From positions 992,001-1,056,000 of the forward strand of contig PYIU01000002.1 of assembly GCA_003415625.1 (NCBI GenBank): a DNA stretch of 64,000 bases. The letters are read 5' to 3'. The DNA comes from Aquanectria penicillioides (Eukaryota; Ascomycota; Sordariomycetes; Hypocreales; Nectriaceae). The notes below the pieces were generated by a model. It had not been told where the DNA came from and searched no databases. It worked only from the letters and a program-made list of their open reading frames with translations. Position numbers and translations under genes: made by a program. This document shows, in pieces, positions 51,992-64,000 of the stretch; position 1 is the stretch's first letter, and each line of letters opens with the position of its first letter.

Positions 51992-52444
51992 TCAGGCGTC
52001 CTCCGTAGGCACCTTGGTCCGGATCTGCACGCCGTGCCAGCCCTTGACGAGATCGCCCAGCGCGGCGTTCACCATGCGCTGCTGCTTGAGGATGGTCTGG
52101 CCGCGGAAGGCGGCCGAGGTGATTTCGATGGCGTACATGCTCCCGCAGCCGCCCGAGACGTCCTGGACCAGCAGCTGCGAGGGGGAGAGCTTCTCGGCAA
52201 GGATGTCGGCGATGGCGGACTCGGCGGCGGTCATGGAAGGCATCTCCTGGTCGGCGACGGAGCGGAGGGCACGTGAGGCAGAGAAGCTGCGCTGCGAGGG
52301 CGCCAAGGAGGCGGTGCGGATGGCGGCTAGGCGCGCGGGCGAGGACGAGGACGAGGCCATGGGGGATGCTCGGACGGCGAGGGTCCGTAGAGCAGAAGCG
52401 CGAGTGGCGCGCAGGGCGGCGGCGCGGCAAGCGGTGCAGATCAT
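51992..52444 (-). CDS. BolA-like protein, probably mitochondrial
   Basis: BolA proteins work with monothiol glutaredoxins and Nfu-type carriers in handing [4Fe-4S] clusters to target enzymes. This intronless 150-residue frame has an Ala/Arg/Ser-rich N-terminus without acidic residues up to residue 64 and a likely processing site at RSFSAS (52-57), as expected for a mitochondrial presequence. The BolA domain spans about 72-146, with VSGGCGSMYAIEI, KQQRMVNAALGDL and KGWHGVQIRT. Cys100 and His137 occupy the positions of the cluster-ligand pair known from the mitochondrial BOLA3/Bol3 group, which favours that group over cytosolic Bol2. The gene is convergent with acetyl-CoA carboxylase and has no obvious functional tie to its neighbours. 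Confidence 0.88.
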   Translation of the reverse strand: MICTACRAAALRATRASALRTLAVRASPMASSSSSPARLAAIRTASLAPSQRSFSASRALRSVADQEMPSMTAAESAIADILAEKLSPSQLLVQDVSGGCGSMYAIEITSAAFRGQTILKQQRMVNAALGDLVKGWHGVQIRTKVPTEDA

Positions 52445-54174
52445 TTTAATTGGAGCGACGCAGACGACGTAGACGAATCAATTGAGAGCTGAGCGGTCCG
52501 AAAGGGGGCGCACTCGAACGACGGCGGTGCAAATGTCGTCTGGTGCAATTATTAAGACGCGGGTGGAAAAGAAATCATATGTGGAGTAGATGGACATGGA
52601 GTTGGGACGCCGGTGTGGTGGGTGGAGGAGCCGAGGACGGGGCGGGGGTATTACTTAATCAGGGGATCTACAGTAGCATTGAAGCATTTGTTAGTTGGGG
52701 TTTTGGTTTCCATAATACCTAGTTAGTTCTGCCCCGCTCCGCTCTGTTCCGAGCGGCTGGGGAGTACGAGGGTAGGGCGTGCAAGACATTGTGAGGACCT
52801 AGAAGAGGAAAGAGGAAGGATAAAAAAAAAGAAAAGAAGAGAAGAGAAGCGAAAGAATAGCAACGAGAACAGGCCCATTGATTCGCGTCTAGGATAGTCT
52901 AGTAGTTGGTTGACTACTATGTCATGCGAGTTTCAACTGCCGGGTTTCGCTCAGTTGTCGTCTCTTCTCGCTTGCTCCCCCCACTAGGACCCCCCCAGAG
53001 CGCCCCGGAACCCCCAAAGGCATTAGTGAATAGCAACGGAAAAAGTGGGCTGCTGTTGGTAATCCGGACTATAGGATTAGTTGGGGCTCTGTTGTCAAAG
53101 CTCTTTGCGGCCGCCTCCTTGCTTCTTCCTGGCAACTCGTGGATCCAACATCCGTGGGGGTTGCGAACCTGTGGATATGGGTCAATGGGCTTTACCCTGT
53201 CTGCAGGAATGCAGGGCGGCAGGGTGGCAGGTCAGGAACCAGCGTAACGTAGCAATTATGACTTTATAGTTGGCCAGCAATAGAAGCTCTCTCATAGGCA
53301 ATCGTCGAGCCGCTGATTGGCGCAACGGCTGCGCGTCAACCACGGGTGACCCCCATGCTCCAGCCCGGTTTGCTGACTTGCTCGGCCCAGTTTCTCCACA
53401 GTTACTAACAGCCATTGCATTGCCATGTGTGATGCTCTCACCTCTTTCGGCCTCCAGCCTTCAGCCATTTGCTCGCCCGCTTCAGCCAAGCTCAGCCAAG
53501 CCCAGCCCATCAGCTCACAACGATCGCCGTCCCCACGCGGCTTTGCACGTCTGTCTCGTTGCAGTAATTGTGAGGCTGAGGAGGGAAAGGCAGTGGAGCG
53601 GGTTTCCAGCACGCCGGTCTCGTGCCGGCGCGTGCTTGTCTAGATTCGGAACCACCTGCTTTAGCTTTTTGGGGACCCGACGGCGACGGCTACGCTGGTG
53701 TACCTAATCTGTTCGGAAGGGGAGGGGGGGGGGCTTTTTCTTTTTTTCCCTCTCCGAACAACCCCCCCTTTCTCTCCAACACAGGGCGCGCGAGGCGGCG
53801 GCGGCGGCGGGCAGGGCAACGTAACAAGCTACCGACCCGAGCGGATGGGAGAGGGAACCAAACAGAGTCCAGCGAGATCAAAAGCTTAACAATGAATAGA
53901 TTTTAATTCCACAGGCTTCAAGTTGGACATTTGTCTTGAAAATGAGGCATGGCCTGATCGGATTCCGGTCCCCGGCGGACACGCGGCTTCATCCTTCTCC
54001 ATAACCTATTCTCTAGTCTCATCGACAACCCTCTTTTTTTTTCGCCCTGAGTTGCTAGAGTTGAAGTTGGCTTAGAGAGGAGCAGAAAAAAAAAAGTGTG
54101 GGGAAGCAAAGAAACTTGCCGAGCGACATTTTCACAATTCACCTCTTCCTCTGGTCCAGTCCAAAGTATTGTAG
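52445..54174. other. Divergent intergenic region between BolA-like and bZIP genes
   Basis: No supported gene. Open frames at 53270-53707 (145 codons, plus) and 53292-53612 (106 codons, minus) overlap and resemble nothing known. Landmarks are a purine-rich tract at 52808-52850, G and C runs near 53720-53770, and a short GCG repeat (GGCGGCGGCGGCGG) at about 53795-53809. It should hold both promoters. Confidence 0.5.
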
Positions 54175-54415
54175 ATGCCCCGAAAGGTAAGCCGTCCCCT
54201 GTCCTCTCTGCGCGCTGTTCAAGCCCTGCCCAACCGGCATAGGCAGGTCGCCTGTGTTACATACCTACAAGTGTGCTTGTGCTTGTGCTTGTGCTTGTAC
54301 CCAAGCCTGCCCATGTTTGTTTGTGTGCGTTTGTGTGTGTACGCAAGCAAGTATACACGAGCGTTGTGCTGTATTGGACATGTTGGGATCCTGTGGTTTG
54401 CTTTGCTCGACAACG

Positions 54416-54448
<33 letters not shown>

Positions 54449-55799
54449 TCATCCACGTGGCTCACTCATCCTTTCCTCCTGGGGCCTCCGTCCTCCATCC
54501 CCCCGTTTTCGCCTTACTTAGACGCCGCTTTGGATCCGGCTAACGCTCGCACAGCACAGAACGCCAGAGTCCCTGGCTCTCAACCGCGAGAACCAGCGGC
54601 GCTCTCGCGCACGCCACCGCGAACTGCTCGAGGATCTGCAACGACGGGTCCGCGAGTACGAGCGCCGGGATGGAGAGGCCACGCTCGACATGCAGCGGGT
54701 TGCCCGCGTCGTTGCCGCCGAAAACGCCGCCCTCAAGGCACTGCTTGCGGCTAAGGGCGTGGCGCCCGACGAAGTCGAAGCCCATCTCCATGCGGCCGGG
54801 ATATCCGTTCAGACCGACCAGAGCCCCGAGCGGACTCAACAGGCTCAAGGGCAGATGCAGATGCAGATGCACACGCACACGCACACGGTAGCATCTCAGC
54901 CTCAAGCTCAGGCTCCGGCTCAGGCTCAGACTCACGCTCACGCTCACGCCCACACTCACGCCCCGTCTCTAGCGACGCCTCTACTGCCCCAACTGCTGCC
55001 CCTCATGTCCCGAGAGGAATACGCCCCCGCGCGGAGAGACTCTAGGCTCGAGTCCATCCGTGAGATACAGTACGATCCTCGACTCGATGCGCCCTTCAAA
55101 ATGCCGTCGCCAGCGTCGTCGGTGTCGTCATCCATCGTTACCTGCACGCCTTCAGCGCCTCCGTCCATCCCCGCGCCCATTTCTGCGCCGCTCCCGCCTC
55201 CCACCCCAATCTCGTCTGGCCCTTCACCCACACACGTCACTACTGCCCCTAGGCCCGCGGCATGCCTGCAGCCGATGCTTTCTCCAGGTATTCCCATCCC
55301 GCGGCTCAGCAGTGTGATTTTTGATCGATCTCTGCCGCCACCTATAAGCAGCCATTCGGAACCATTGCCGAGATCGCACGGCTGCTGCGGGAGCCGGAGG
55401 CTGCCGATCGACAAGCTTCTGTCGCCCATGCTCTTGAACAACCCCAGCAACGTCCCCCAGTTCCCCCAAGAACAAAAGCCCGCTTATTTCCCTCTCCCTG
55501 ATCCCAAATTGAAACCTACCTTTGGTGGCGGCCCTCAGCCTAATCAGCCATCTGGCTGCGGATCATCTTCGGGATGTGGGTTTCGTGCTGCGGCTCAGCA
55601 GTCGTCGCAACAACATGATCAATCAGGCCAAACCGACAACTCGAACAAGATGCCCTGCGTTGAAGCTGCTGGCATCCTAGCTCGACTACGAGGCCACCCC
55701 GATGAATCCATCGCCATGGAAGCCCTAGGCTGTTCAAGAAACAAAGATTGCTTGGTCCGCAACGCTGATATTCTTGAGCTTCTGGATGACATGACGTGA
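54175..55799 (+). CDS. bZIP transcription factor of a filamentous-fungal family
   Basis: The start ATG at 54175 gives a four-codon first exon (MPRK, 54175-54186). An intron of 368 nt follows (54187-54554, donor GTAAGC, branch GCTAACG, acceptor GCACAG), then exon 2 to 55799, in phase, for 418 residues. Exon 2 opens with HRTPESLALNRENQRRSRAR, which has the bZIP basic signature N-x7-R, followed by a weak leucine zipper to about residue 75. The middle is low-complexity Gln/His/Thr/Ala and Pro/Ser. The C-terminus (MPCVEAAGILARLRG ... ALGCSRNKDCLVRNADILELL) matches the small Cys-containing C-terminal domain I associate with this fungal bZIP family. Two clusters of Cys (CCG; GCGSSSGCG) precede it. 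The intron carries hexanucleotide repeats. It lies 115 bp tail-to-tail from acr3, so a role in arsenic response is possible but unproven. Confidence 0.8.
54270..54446 (+). repeat. Hexanucleotide repeats inside the bZIP intron
   Basis: Two arrays lie within the single intron: about four copies of TGTGCT at 54270-54297 and five copies of CGTCTG at 54417-54446. Between them is a GT-rich stretch. These produce spurious Cys/Leu and Ser/Ala frames. Confidence 0.75.
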
Positions 55800-55914
55800 G
55801 CATATCTCAACTTGGGAGGATAATCGGGTCTATTAAGGGCCCAGCTATCTTCTTCACGCCCATTATGCTACACCAGTTTCAGGCCACGGCCCTTGAAACA
55901 ACAATCTTCCTCGA

Positions 55915-57335
55915 TCACAATACCCAGTTCCATCTCTTCGAAATCCAGCGGAGAAGATATACCAGCGCCAGCAGCACGGGGACCTCGATCAGAGGGCCAA
56001 CCGTCGCAGCGAGCGCCTGGTCGCTCCCCGGCCCATACGTGGCGATTGCCACTGCAATCGCCAACTCAAAGTTGTTACTGGCCGCAGTGAAGCTCTGGGT
56101 CGTGGAAAGAGGATATCCAAAACCAGCATGTCGCGCCACAAGCAAGGTTGCGAAGAAGATGATGACGAAATAGACAATGAGAGGTGCCGCAACCCGCACA
56201 ACGGACACGACCTGGTGTACCACTTGGTTGCCCTGCGCCGCGAAAAGCACCAGGATGGTGTATAGCAGGCCAATTAGGGACCAAGGAGAAACCAACTTCA
56301 AGAAGACGCGCTCGTACCAATCTGTCCCCAACATCCCACGCAGCGAGAACCGCGTGATAACGGCAGCCCCCAGCGGGATACCCAAGAAGACGGCGACGCT
56401 TTGAGCTACAACCGAGTATGAAATGTCGGTGGCCCCCGTTTCCTTACTTATGATTCGAATGAAGAAGACGGAGAGCGGCGCATACAGGGCCATTTGGAGG
56501 ATCGAGTTGATGGCGACGAGGATTGCACAGTATTCGCTATCGCCGCCCGCAAGTCCATTCCAGATCAGGACCTGATGACGCGAAGGATTCGTTAGTTAGC
56601 AGTATTCTTATAATAGACTTAGAAAGATATATAATGTACCATGGCAATGCACCTTGCGAGGCCGACCAAGATGAGGCCGATTCGCAGTCCAGGTTCGTCT
56701 GGAAGAAATGCCCAAGCCAAGCCCAGCTAAGAAGGGTCAACATAATTCTAATTCACATCATGCATATCGACTTGAACCAACCATTAAGAATGGCGCAAGT
56801 ATCCAGTTGATCACAAAGCTGAACAAGATTTGCTTCCATATATCGGGGTGTGACAAGATCTCGGGCAAGCACTCGTATCGGACTTTGCAAAGGATCGGGT
56901 ACATCATGACGAGCAAACCGACGGCTGTAAAGGGTCATTAGCCACTCATTGTCAAAGCATACCACGCCTTAGCTGCTAGGGGACAGAGGACTTACCGATG
57001 GGGACCGAAACGCCAACGAACTTGCCCTTTTCCAAGGCCGCTTCTATCGATGGCACGAAGTTACCCAGGACAATGCCCACTATCATGGCAAGCAGAATCC
57101 AAACAGCGAGGAAGCGATCCAGCCAGCCCAGAGACTTGAAGGCCGAGAGGTTCTTGGACTCGGTTTTCACTTGGGCTGGCGGTATATTGCTCTCCACATC
57201 TTGAATCCCATCGGTCGTTGCTCCGCCCTTTTCCGCCCTTGATGAAGGATCGTCTTCCAGCATGTGACTGGGCGTTGACGATATGAACGGTGTTTGGGCC
57301 GGACCACCTGCGGACAACTTCTCGGGGTCGTTCAT
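55915..57335 (-). CDS. acr3: Arsenite efflux transporter ACR3
   Basis: ACR3 is a plasma-membrane carrier of the bile/arsenite/riboflavin transporter superfamily that exports As(III), sometimes Sb(III), driven by the proton gradient. The exons on the minus strand are 57335-56996, 56924-56782, 56726-56640 and 56571-55915. The introns are 71, 55 and 68 nt and all phases agree, giving 408 residues. About 65 hydrophilic N-terminal residues precede ten predicted membrane spans. Family marks are GLLVMMYPILCKVRYE, the conserved Cys in GLARCIAMVLIWNG (split by the third intron), and NNFELAIAVAIATYG with the conserved Glu of span 9. The length is normal for fungal ACR3 and no break is seen. It is convergent with the bZIP gene, with 115 bp between the stop codons. 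Confidence 0.93.
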
Positions 57336-59940
57336 CGTCGATCAGAGGGGTTTTTTTTTTCTAAGGAGAATTCGAGCACAAAACAGAGCTGATGCTGTTG
57401 GGATAGGTCCGATGACCGGGGGTCCTCGTCTATGGCTCCAGTTGATCAAGCAATGATGTAAATTTCTCGAACAAAGACGAGGAAAGATATCCAAACAAGG
57501 GGGCTCGAAGACTAGGTAGAATTTATTCTATTCAGAAATAAGATTTCCCAGCCCGCCTCCCTCGTCCCACAGTCGGGGGCGAGCCGCGAGGTCAAGTTCC
57601 CTAAGGGCGACCTTGTTTGTTTGCGAATGCGCTCAGCCAATCAGAGGAGGGACATGACAGGTCCCCTCCCCAAACTTGGGCTCTTTTTTTTTTTGACCCC
57701 CGTGATGAAATCTTGGCATTCTCATCTGATCAATCAGACAGGGGAAAGGAGGAGGGGAGGGTGATTTCGGCAGTTGTCCTGGTGCAGTGGGAGGAGGCCG
57801 GAATGGAGATCATCAATGAGGCTGTATAGCCTTATCATTTTGCTTGGTTCGAAGAATTGGCAAGATTGTTGACCACACGCTCTCTGAATTCCCAAGTTGA
57901 AGCGAAAGGGAGGCAGGCGAGTTTGATTGACACACAGCCATTAGTTTCTTCTGTTCCTTTCTTTTTTTTTCTCTTTAATTTTGTTATACGCTGGATTTAT
58001 TTGCTATCAATCGCCATTCTTTCGTCACCTATGGTATTTATGAACCCATGCACAATTTGTGCTTGCATTTGTGAGGGCATTCCTCAATACCAGACCTCCC
58101 ACAGATCAACAATGACTTTTGCTAGCTAATTGCTGTGGAGACATCAAAGTGGACTCCCAGATGGGTCCCAAAGCATCTGCTATGTATTCACCAGCAATTA
58201 AGCTTACTTCATCCTTCACTGGCGAACCTCAAGAATTTCGGCCGCACTTGAAACTTCGGGCAATGTGATTGGTAATGTTGCTCTGTTACCTACCTCTACT
58301 CTGTGCATGCGCATGCGAGTTCAGTCGATGCTACTGAATGGCCCTATGCCAGCATCATGCTTTGCGTGCATGTTCCCCTTTTCGGATATGATGCGGGTTC
58401 TAGAACCGCAGAGATCACCAGCGACACCCCGTTGTTGGATGCGTAATCCTAGACAACACCATCAGAACCACAATCTCGTGCCTCCTTAACCTGTTTATCC
58501 CGTTTCATTTGCGGGATTCATGACAAGTTTCTACAGGAAGCATGAGATAGGTATCATATCAAACCTTTGGCTCAACTCGTCATACCCTGATGCGATACTC
58601 AATGTTGCCTTGCAATGCACGCGAGATATGATCGCCAAGTTTCTGAGATGATGTAGTCATGCATCACTGATCTCGGAACAGACCGAAGCCGAAGGAGGAT
58701 CCGCCGAATACAACCACACCCGGAGCCGGCATTCGCTTTGGAAGCGCATGGAAGGCTTCCAAGCTGCTATCCAGCACACAACCTGCGTCCCAGACAGCCG
58801 GACCGATAACCCCCGAAAGTTTAGTTCTTGTAGAAACGCAGATAAGCGTGATGCGCGCAGCAATGCCTCTGATACGCAGCATAGTAGCAAATCATTGCAA
58901 CCGCGTAGGAAAGCATACAGCTGAGTCAGTTGGCTCGGGGCTCGCTTTGTTATGGGCAGACTGCGTCCTTGGCATTCCCAACCAAGGACCCAATTCGGAA
59001 GTCTGAGTTGGTGACGGACCGCATCTTCCATGTTGATCACCAATTCGATTCTCTCCGTGCAGATCAATAGCATTGAATTGGTGTCTCGGATACGTTTGTT
59101 TCTGGTAATACAAAGAGCAGTCTTACACACACGCACAGCTCCGAAACCAATCACCATCCCTGGCGATGTGCATTCAGAGGGAGGGTAACAAGGATTAGCA
59201 CAGTGATCTACTGGGTCACCGCCGCTATACAGCACCAAAACATGTTATCCCTAATATGTTATTAGTGCACGCGAGGGACACTGTCTACTTGTTTGACTTT
59301 ATTCAAGGGCGAGAAAAAAAAAGAAAGGAAAATAGCCCGACGGAGGTTGGGAATTCAAGACTCATCGTTCAATCGTGAACCCTGTCATGTGATGGCGCTC
59401 GCATTTCTGATAACTTGGTATCACAATCGCGTGGCCATGTTTGAGAGTCATCTTGGGTAGTGTATGGGAATGAGTGGTCCTTTGTATACACGTACACGTG
59501 TACACGGAGCGGCAGAGAATAGAATCTAGAATCCTCCTCCTCCTCCTCTCAAAGACGGCGCGCGCGTCGACACCCGCATTCGATACGAGTCTTTGCAGCT
59601 ATCGCGTGGGACGTGGTGCAGGTGTCGTGCATTATTGATATGGTCTCAATGTGATGGGTCAGCTTTGGGGGAGAAACAATGGTCGGTGTAGAGGATGATG
59701 AGACGAGATGAGGAAGCGTGGGATGGGTCTGAAACTGCGACGGCATCTCCATGTTGGCGGTAGCAAATGACGTCCTTGAACCGTGCGAGGCCCCCATGTC
59801 ATGTCGAGGTTGGAGGTATGGGCAGCCGGCCTATCGAACGGGTGGGAACGAGAGCGGCAACCAAACCACAAACCACGAAAAGCCCGTGTTAGTGGGTTCT
59901 CGATGCGATCAATCAGGGACAAATCAGCTGTTGCAGAGGG

Positions 59941-60047
<107 letters not shown>

Positions 60048-60533
60048 ACGGCCAGTAGATGAAGGACTAGGGCGGAAAGCTCGGAATAGGTTCTATCGCA
60101 TTTTTGGTCTGCTTCATATGCTGCGGCCGAGGAAGGTGATTGCACCACCAGCGGAACTTATGCTAGTTCAATCTCCGAGCTATGCTTGGCACGGAAGACG
60201 AGTTGCCATGTATCCGTCGATCCAGCCGCAGCACATAGAGGGATGTATTGTAGCAGTAGCTGATCCGTCATGCTATCTTATCTCTGTCTCTCTCCGCAAA
60301 AGTGCTTGCGACAAAAGGCCCCCGTCGGTCCGTATCTATATCAGAGCATTGACCTTTGCAACCTGCCGCATTCGACCTCTACCACCGAGCCATGACTGCC
60401 GTCGCATAGTCGCATAAGGGGATCCCTTGCATGGCGCGAATCCCAATCCAAGCCTGCTGCCACACTTCCCCACAGGCACAAGCGTAAGGCAAGGCACAGG
60501 CACAGGCACATGCACGGCACAAGGGAGCTTCTG

Positions 60534-60573
60534 CCAGGCGCTACCAGGCGCTACCAGGTGCTACCAGGTGCTA
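60534..60573. repeat. Four tandem 10-bp units CCAGG(C/T)GCTA
   Basis: The first two units have CGCTA and the last two TGCTA, consistent with stepwise duplication. A GGCACA repeat lies just upstream at about 60493-60515. Confidence 0.85.
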
Positions 60574-61439
60574 ACCCGGTAGCCAACAGGTGCCGCCCGA
60601 TTCAAGCCTCGATTCAAGCCTGATGACCCCCGGCCGGCGTGCCACCATCATCACCTTAATCAACCGCTTAATTCGGATTCGGCCTGCCTTTCCACTGTTG
60701 CACCTCCCACAAACGACAATCACAAAAGGACCTCAATGTCTGAAACTCACGCAACCCCCGGCATGCCGTCCACTCTGCCGTCCGCTCTATCGTCCGCTCT
60801 ACCGTTCCGCTCCTCAATTGGCCTTGTGCTCCGAAGCCACTCTCGTGCCGCCGTCATGCCTCCACGCAACAGCTTACAGCGCGACGCGCAAGACGACCAA
60901 TTGCGACCAAAGCCCAACGGCAAGACAGATCCTGCTTTTGGCTCTTCCGCTGGCTCTTTCTGCTAGCCCTTCTGCTAGAATCGCCTCATCCTTGCTGCTA
61001 AAAGCCGCGGGGTGCCTGGCGATCGGCGTCTGTGCCGCAGTTCCCCTTGTGGCCAAGACGCTTGGTCCAAGGCAAATCAGGTCGCTTTGGGAGTTTTGAG
61101 TGGTTCTTTGTGCCACCCACCACCGTGATGTGACGGTAGAGTAGCCGGGTAGGTATCATTGTCGCTCCTCATCCCGGCCATTATCTGAAAGGGGTCCGTC
61201 CACCCAACGCCCGCTATTCGCCATCCTGACCCTATTCATACTTTCCTCCTTCCCAAGGGGGCTAATCGTACCTGGCATCGTGGGGTTGCGGCAGAGATCG
61301 TCAGGGGATGGCACTTTCCGTTGGAAGAACTTCATTCAACGACAATGTCGAATTTGTCGAATCACAGGGTCAGCTCACGAGACCTCATCGCATCTCTCCA
61401 ACACTCCCATGTGAGCAAAAAGACCAAGCCTCCTTTTTT

Positions 61440-61459
61440 GAGAGAGAGAGAGAGAGAGA
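61440..61459. repeat. (GA)10 microsatellite
   Basis: There are ten GA units about 420 bp upstream of the subtilase start codon, possibly in its promoter. Confidence 0.85.
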
Positions 61460-61880
61460 TTCCTCTTCTGGGGTCCCGCCGGTGCATCCCTTGCAGTCTC
61501 TCGCGTGCTGTGTGGCAGCTCGCATCCTGTCATGTCCACTTCTCTGCAGTGCTTCGTTGGCTGCTGTTTGGCCCTGGGTGCGTGGAGTCACAGCTTGGGT
61601 CCGATGGGGAGACACCCTCACACGCTCATCCTGGCTTCCCGAATCTTGGCGATAGATTTCCATGGGGGTGTGAACGAGTCGATGGGGCCATGGTCGGTAT
61701 GCCGCTGAGCCGATGCCATTGTATATAGCTGTGCCAGTAGCCCGCCTCCAGGTTGCTTGGCCAAACCAGCGAGTCTCCATACTCGATTTCCGCTCTCTTC
61801 TGGTTTGTTTGCGCTCAAAGTCTCTCTTTTAAAATTCACTCATTTTTAGATTCAAACAGAATAGTTTGGATATCCTCATC

Positions 61881-64000
61881 ATGGTGCGCCTCGGTTTGGT
61901 TGCCTCGCTTTTTGTAGCCGCGGCCAGCGCCGTCACCGTGGATCAGATCGGAAGCAAGAAGTCATCGACTCGACTGCCCGGTGCTTACGTGTTTGAATTC
62001 GATGATGACAAAGTAAACACCTTCTTTCCTCTCCAGGCTTGAGCTATATCCGTTTCACAGCACTAGTAACATGCATGACTAACACCGTCTAGGACCAAGC
62101 CGCCTTCTTCTCCAAGGCAGCTGCCGATGGCACAACCCGAATGGAGTTTGACTACAAGCTCTTCAAAGGTGCTTCCATTCAGTTCAATGACCTTGAGCGT
62201 GCCGAGGAACTAGCGTCTACTCTATCAGAGCTGCCTGTTGTCAAGAGGATGTGGCCAGTCAAGACGTTCCGTCTGCCAGACCCCAAGGTTGAGTGGACTG
62301 GCACCCCGGGGAAAGACTACTCGGCCATGAAGAAACGGGCCAGCAACGACACAGATGATGGCTTTTCTCCTCATGTTATGACCCAGGTCGACAAGTTGCG
62401 AAAGGAGGGCTACACGGGCAAGGGCATCACGGTCGCCATCATTGATACAGGTGTAAGTCAACACTCTCCCTTGTTCGGCCCCTATCGGTCAGTTCAATTA
62501 ATCTGTCCTTTGTTTTCAGATTGACTACAAACACCCTGCCCTGGGTGGATGCTTCGGGAAAGGTTGCCTAGTGGTTTCTGGAACCGATCTTGTGGGGGAT
62601 GATTATGATGGCTACAACGAGGTTCACCCCGATGACGACCCGATGGACTGTCAGGGTCATGGAACCCACGTTGCTGGAATTGTCGCCGCCCAAGCAAATG
62701 ATTTCGACTTCACAGGTGCTGCTCCTGATGTTTCTCTTCAGGCGTACCGTGTTTTCGGTTGCGATGGTGAAGCAGCAAATGATGTTCTTATTGCAGCTTT
62801 TAACCAGGCGTACGAGGCCGGTGCTGACATTATCACCGCGTCCATTGGCGGTGCCAGCGGTTGGTCTGAGGAGCCTTGGGCCGTTGCTGTTTCCCGCATC
62901 GTCGACCAGGGTGTCCCTTGCACCGTGGCCGCTGGTAACGATGGTGACGTCGGTATCTTTTATGCCAGCACGGCTGCGAATGGAAAGCGAGTGACTGCTG
63001 TGGCCTCGTTTGACAACAGCATCACCCCAATCCTCCTCAACGTTTCTTACTACAGTGTCAACGGCAGCACCAATCAGGAGTTTGGCTACGCACCCGGCAC
63101 TCCGGATACCTGGGGCGGTGTCAAGCTGCCCCTGTGGACCGGCAACTATGATACCACTGTCACGAACGACGGATGCTCAGCATACCCATCTGACACTCCA
63201 GACCTCAGCGGCTATATTGTCCTCGTCCGCCGTGGAACTTGCACATTTGTGACTAAAGCCACCAATGCTGCTCAATATGGAGCCAAGTACATCATGGTGT
63301 ACAACAACGTGGGCGGTGCTGTAGCCATTGACGTGTCTTCTGTCGATGGCATCGAGGCTGCGGGAATGGTAACGGCTGAAACAGGAGTGAAGTGGATCAA
63401 GCTCCTTGAGGCGGGCACTGAAGTCGTTCTCGATATGGCCAACCCAGAGGATAGCGAGACCTCACTCACTCTGGTCTCAAATAGCGTTACTGGTGGCGCT
63501 CTCAGCACCTTCACGTCCTGGGGTCCTACTTGGGAGATGGATGTCAAGCCCCAATTCGGTGCTCCGGGTGGTAGCATCCTATCAACCTACCCTACCGCCA
63601 AGGGCAGTTACGCCGTTTTGTCCGGAACTTCCATGGCAACCCCCTTGGTTGCCGGCATTTTCGCCTTGATTGCTCAGGTCCGTGGCACTATCGAGCCAGA
63701 ACTCATCGAAAACGTCCTATCCGCCAACTCAAACCCTCAGCTTTTCAACGACGGTTCTTCATATTACGAGTACCTTGCTCCCGTGCCACAGCAGGGTGGT
63801 GGTCTTGTCCAAGCCCACGATGCCGCTCATGCCAAGATTCTTCTGAGTCCATCTAGCCTGTCTTTCAACGATACCGACAACTTTGTCGAGAGCCTCAACT
63901 TTACTCTCAAGAACACCGGCAGCGAGGCTGTTGAGTTTTCCATCTCTCATGTTCCCGCCATAACCGTTTTCACACTTTCTGAGGGCTCAATCTACCCAGG
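61881..64000 (+). CDS. Secreted subtilisin-like serine protease (S8) with PA insert, 3' end outside the window
   Basis: This is an extracellular endopeptidase. Exons are 61881-62012, 62093-62452 and 62520 to beyond 64000. The introns are 80 and 67 nt with GT...AG ends, and the frame stays open to the window end. Residues 1-17 (MVRLGLVASLFVAAASA) are a signal peptide. An inhibitor_I9-like propeptide covers about 30-115. The catalytic triad is complete: Asp162 in IIDTG (split from IDYKHPALGG by intron 2), His211 in GHGTHVAG, and Ser535 in GTSMATPLVAG (codon 63630-63632). A protease-associated (PA) domain is inserted at about 370-440 (YIVLVRRGTCTF, KYIMVYNN). An Fn3-like domain starts near 605 (FTLKNTGSEAVEFSI). 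The layout resembles minor extracellular protease Vpr and C5a-peptidase-like fungal subtilases. The C-terminus is unknown. Confidence 0.93.

Noticed and set aside
53270..53707. 145-codon frame between BolA-like and bZIP genes
   Set aside because: It has no recognisable domain, overlaps a minus-strand frame, and contains short CAGCC-type repeats.
58657..59238. 193-codon minus-strand frame
   Set aside because: It is the best of the unassigned frames, but with no family match, no intron signals and an overlapping alternative frame it is not supported as a gene.

Overview
This window is nuclear DNA of a filamentous ascomycete (Pezizomycotina). The support is short introns with CTAAC-type branch sites, fungal gene families (NudE, a multifunctional acetyl-CoA carboxylase, ACR3, a fungal bZIP family, a secreted subtilase), and a long AT-rich block with the signature of repeat-induced point mutation (RIP). 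A Sordariomycete is likely but not proven.

Positions 1 to about 35,450 are a RIP-destroyed retrotransposon graveyard with no intact genes. On the minus strand I can still read reverse transcriptase or integrase relics of Ty3/Gypsy elements near 2,600-3,150, in a 3.4-kb repeat present twice (7,169-10,550 and 14,099-18,329), and in a 12.4-kb element with paired 382-bp LTRs (20,663-33,073). A Ty1/Copia relic lies on the plus strand at 33,281-35,451, and its presumed 3' LTR marks the edge of the block. One insert is almost unmutated: an 837-bp inverted-repeat element at 15,729-16,565 with an 8-bp target duplication. It sits exactly in the reverse transcriptase active-site codons of one Gypsy copy, and the other copy preserves the empty site.

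From about 35,650 to the end the base composition is ordinary and I support six protein genes: nudE (+, dynein/LIS1 pathway), acetyl-CoA carboxylase (+, first step of fatty acid synthesis), a mitochondrial BolA-like protein (-, Fe-S cluster delivery), a bZIP transcription factor (+), the arsenite efflux carrier ACR3 (-), and a secreted S8 subtilase (+, cut by the window end). The bZIP and acr3 genes are convergent and 115 bp apart, which recalls the yeast regulator-plus-ACR3 arsenic cluster, though a regulatory link is only an inference. The other genes look like unrelated neighbours.

nudE and acetyl-CoA carboxylase carry five one-base losses, all in C or G runs of otherwise conserved coding sequence. 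Sequencing or assembly error explains them better than gene death. I found no tRNA, rRNA, CRISPR array or biosynthetic cluster.
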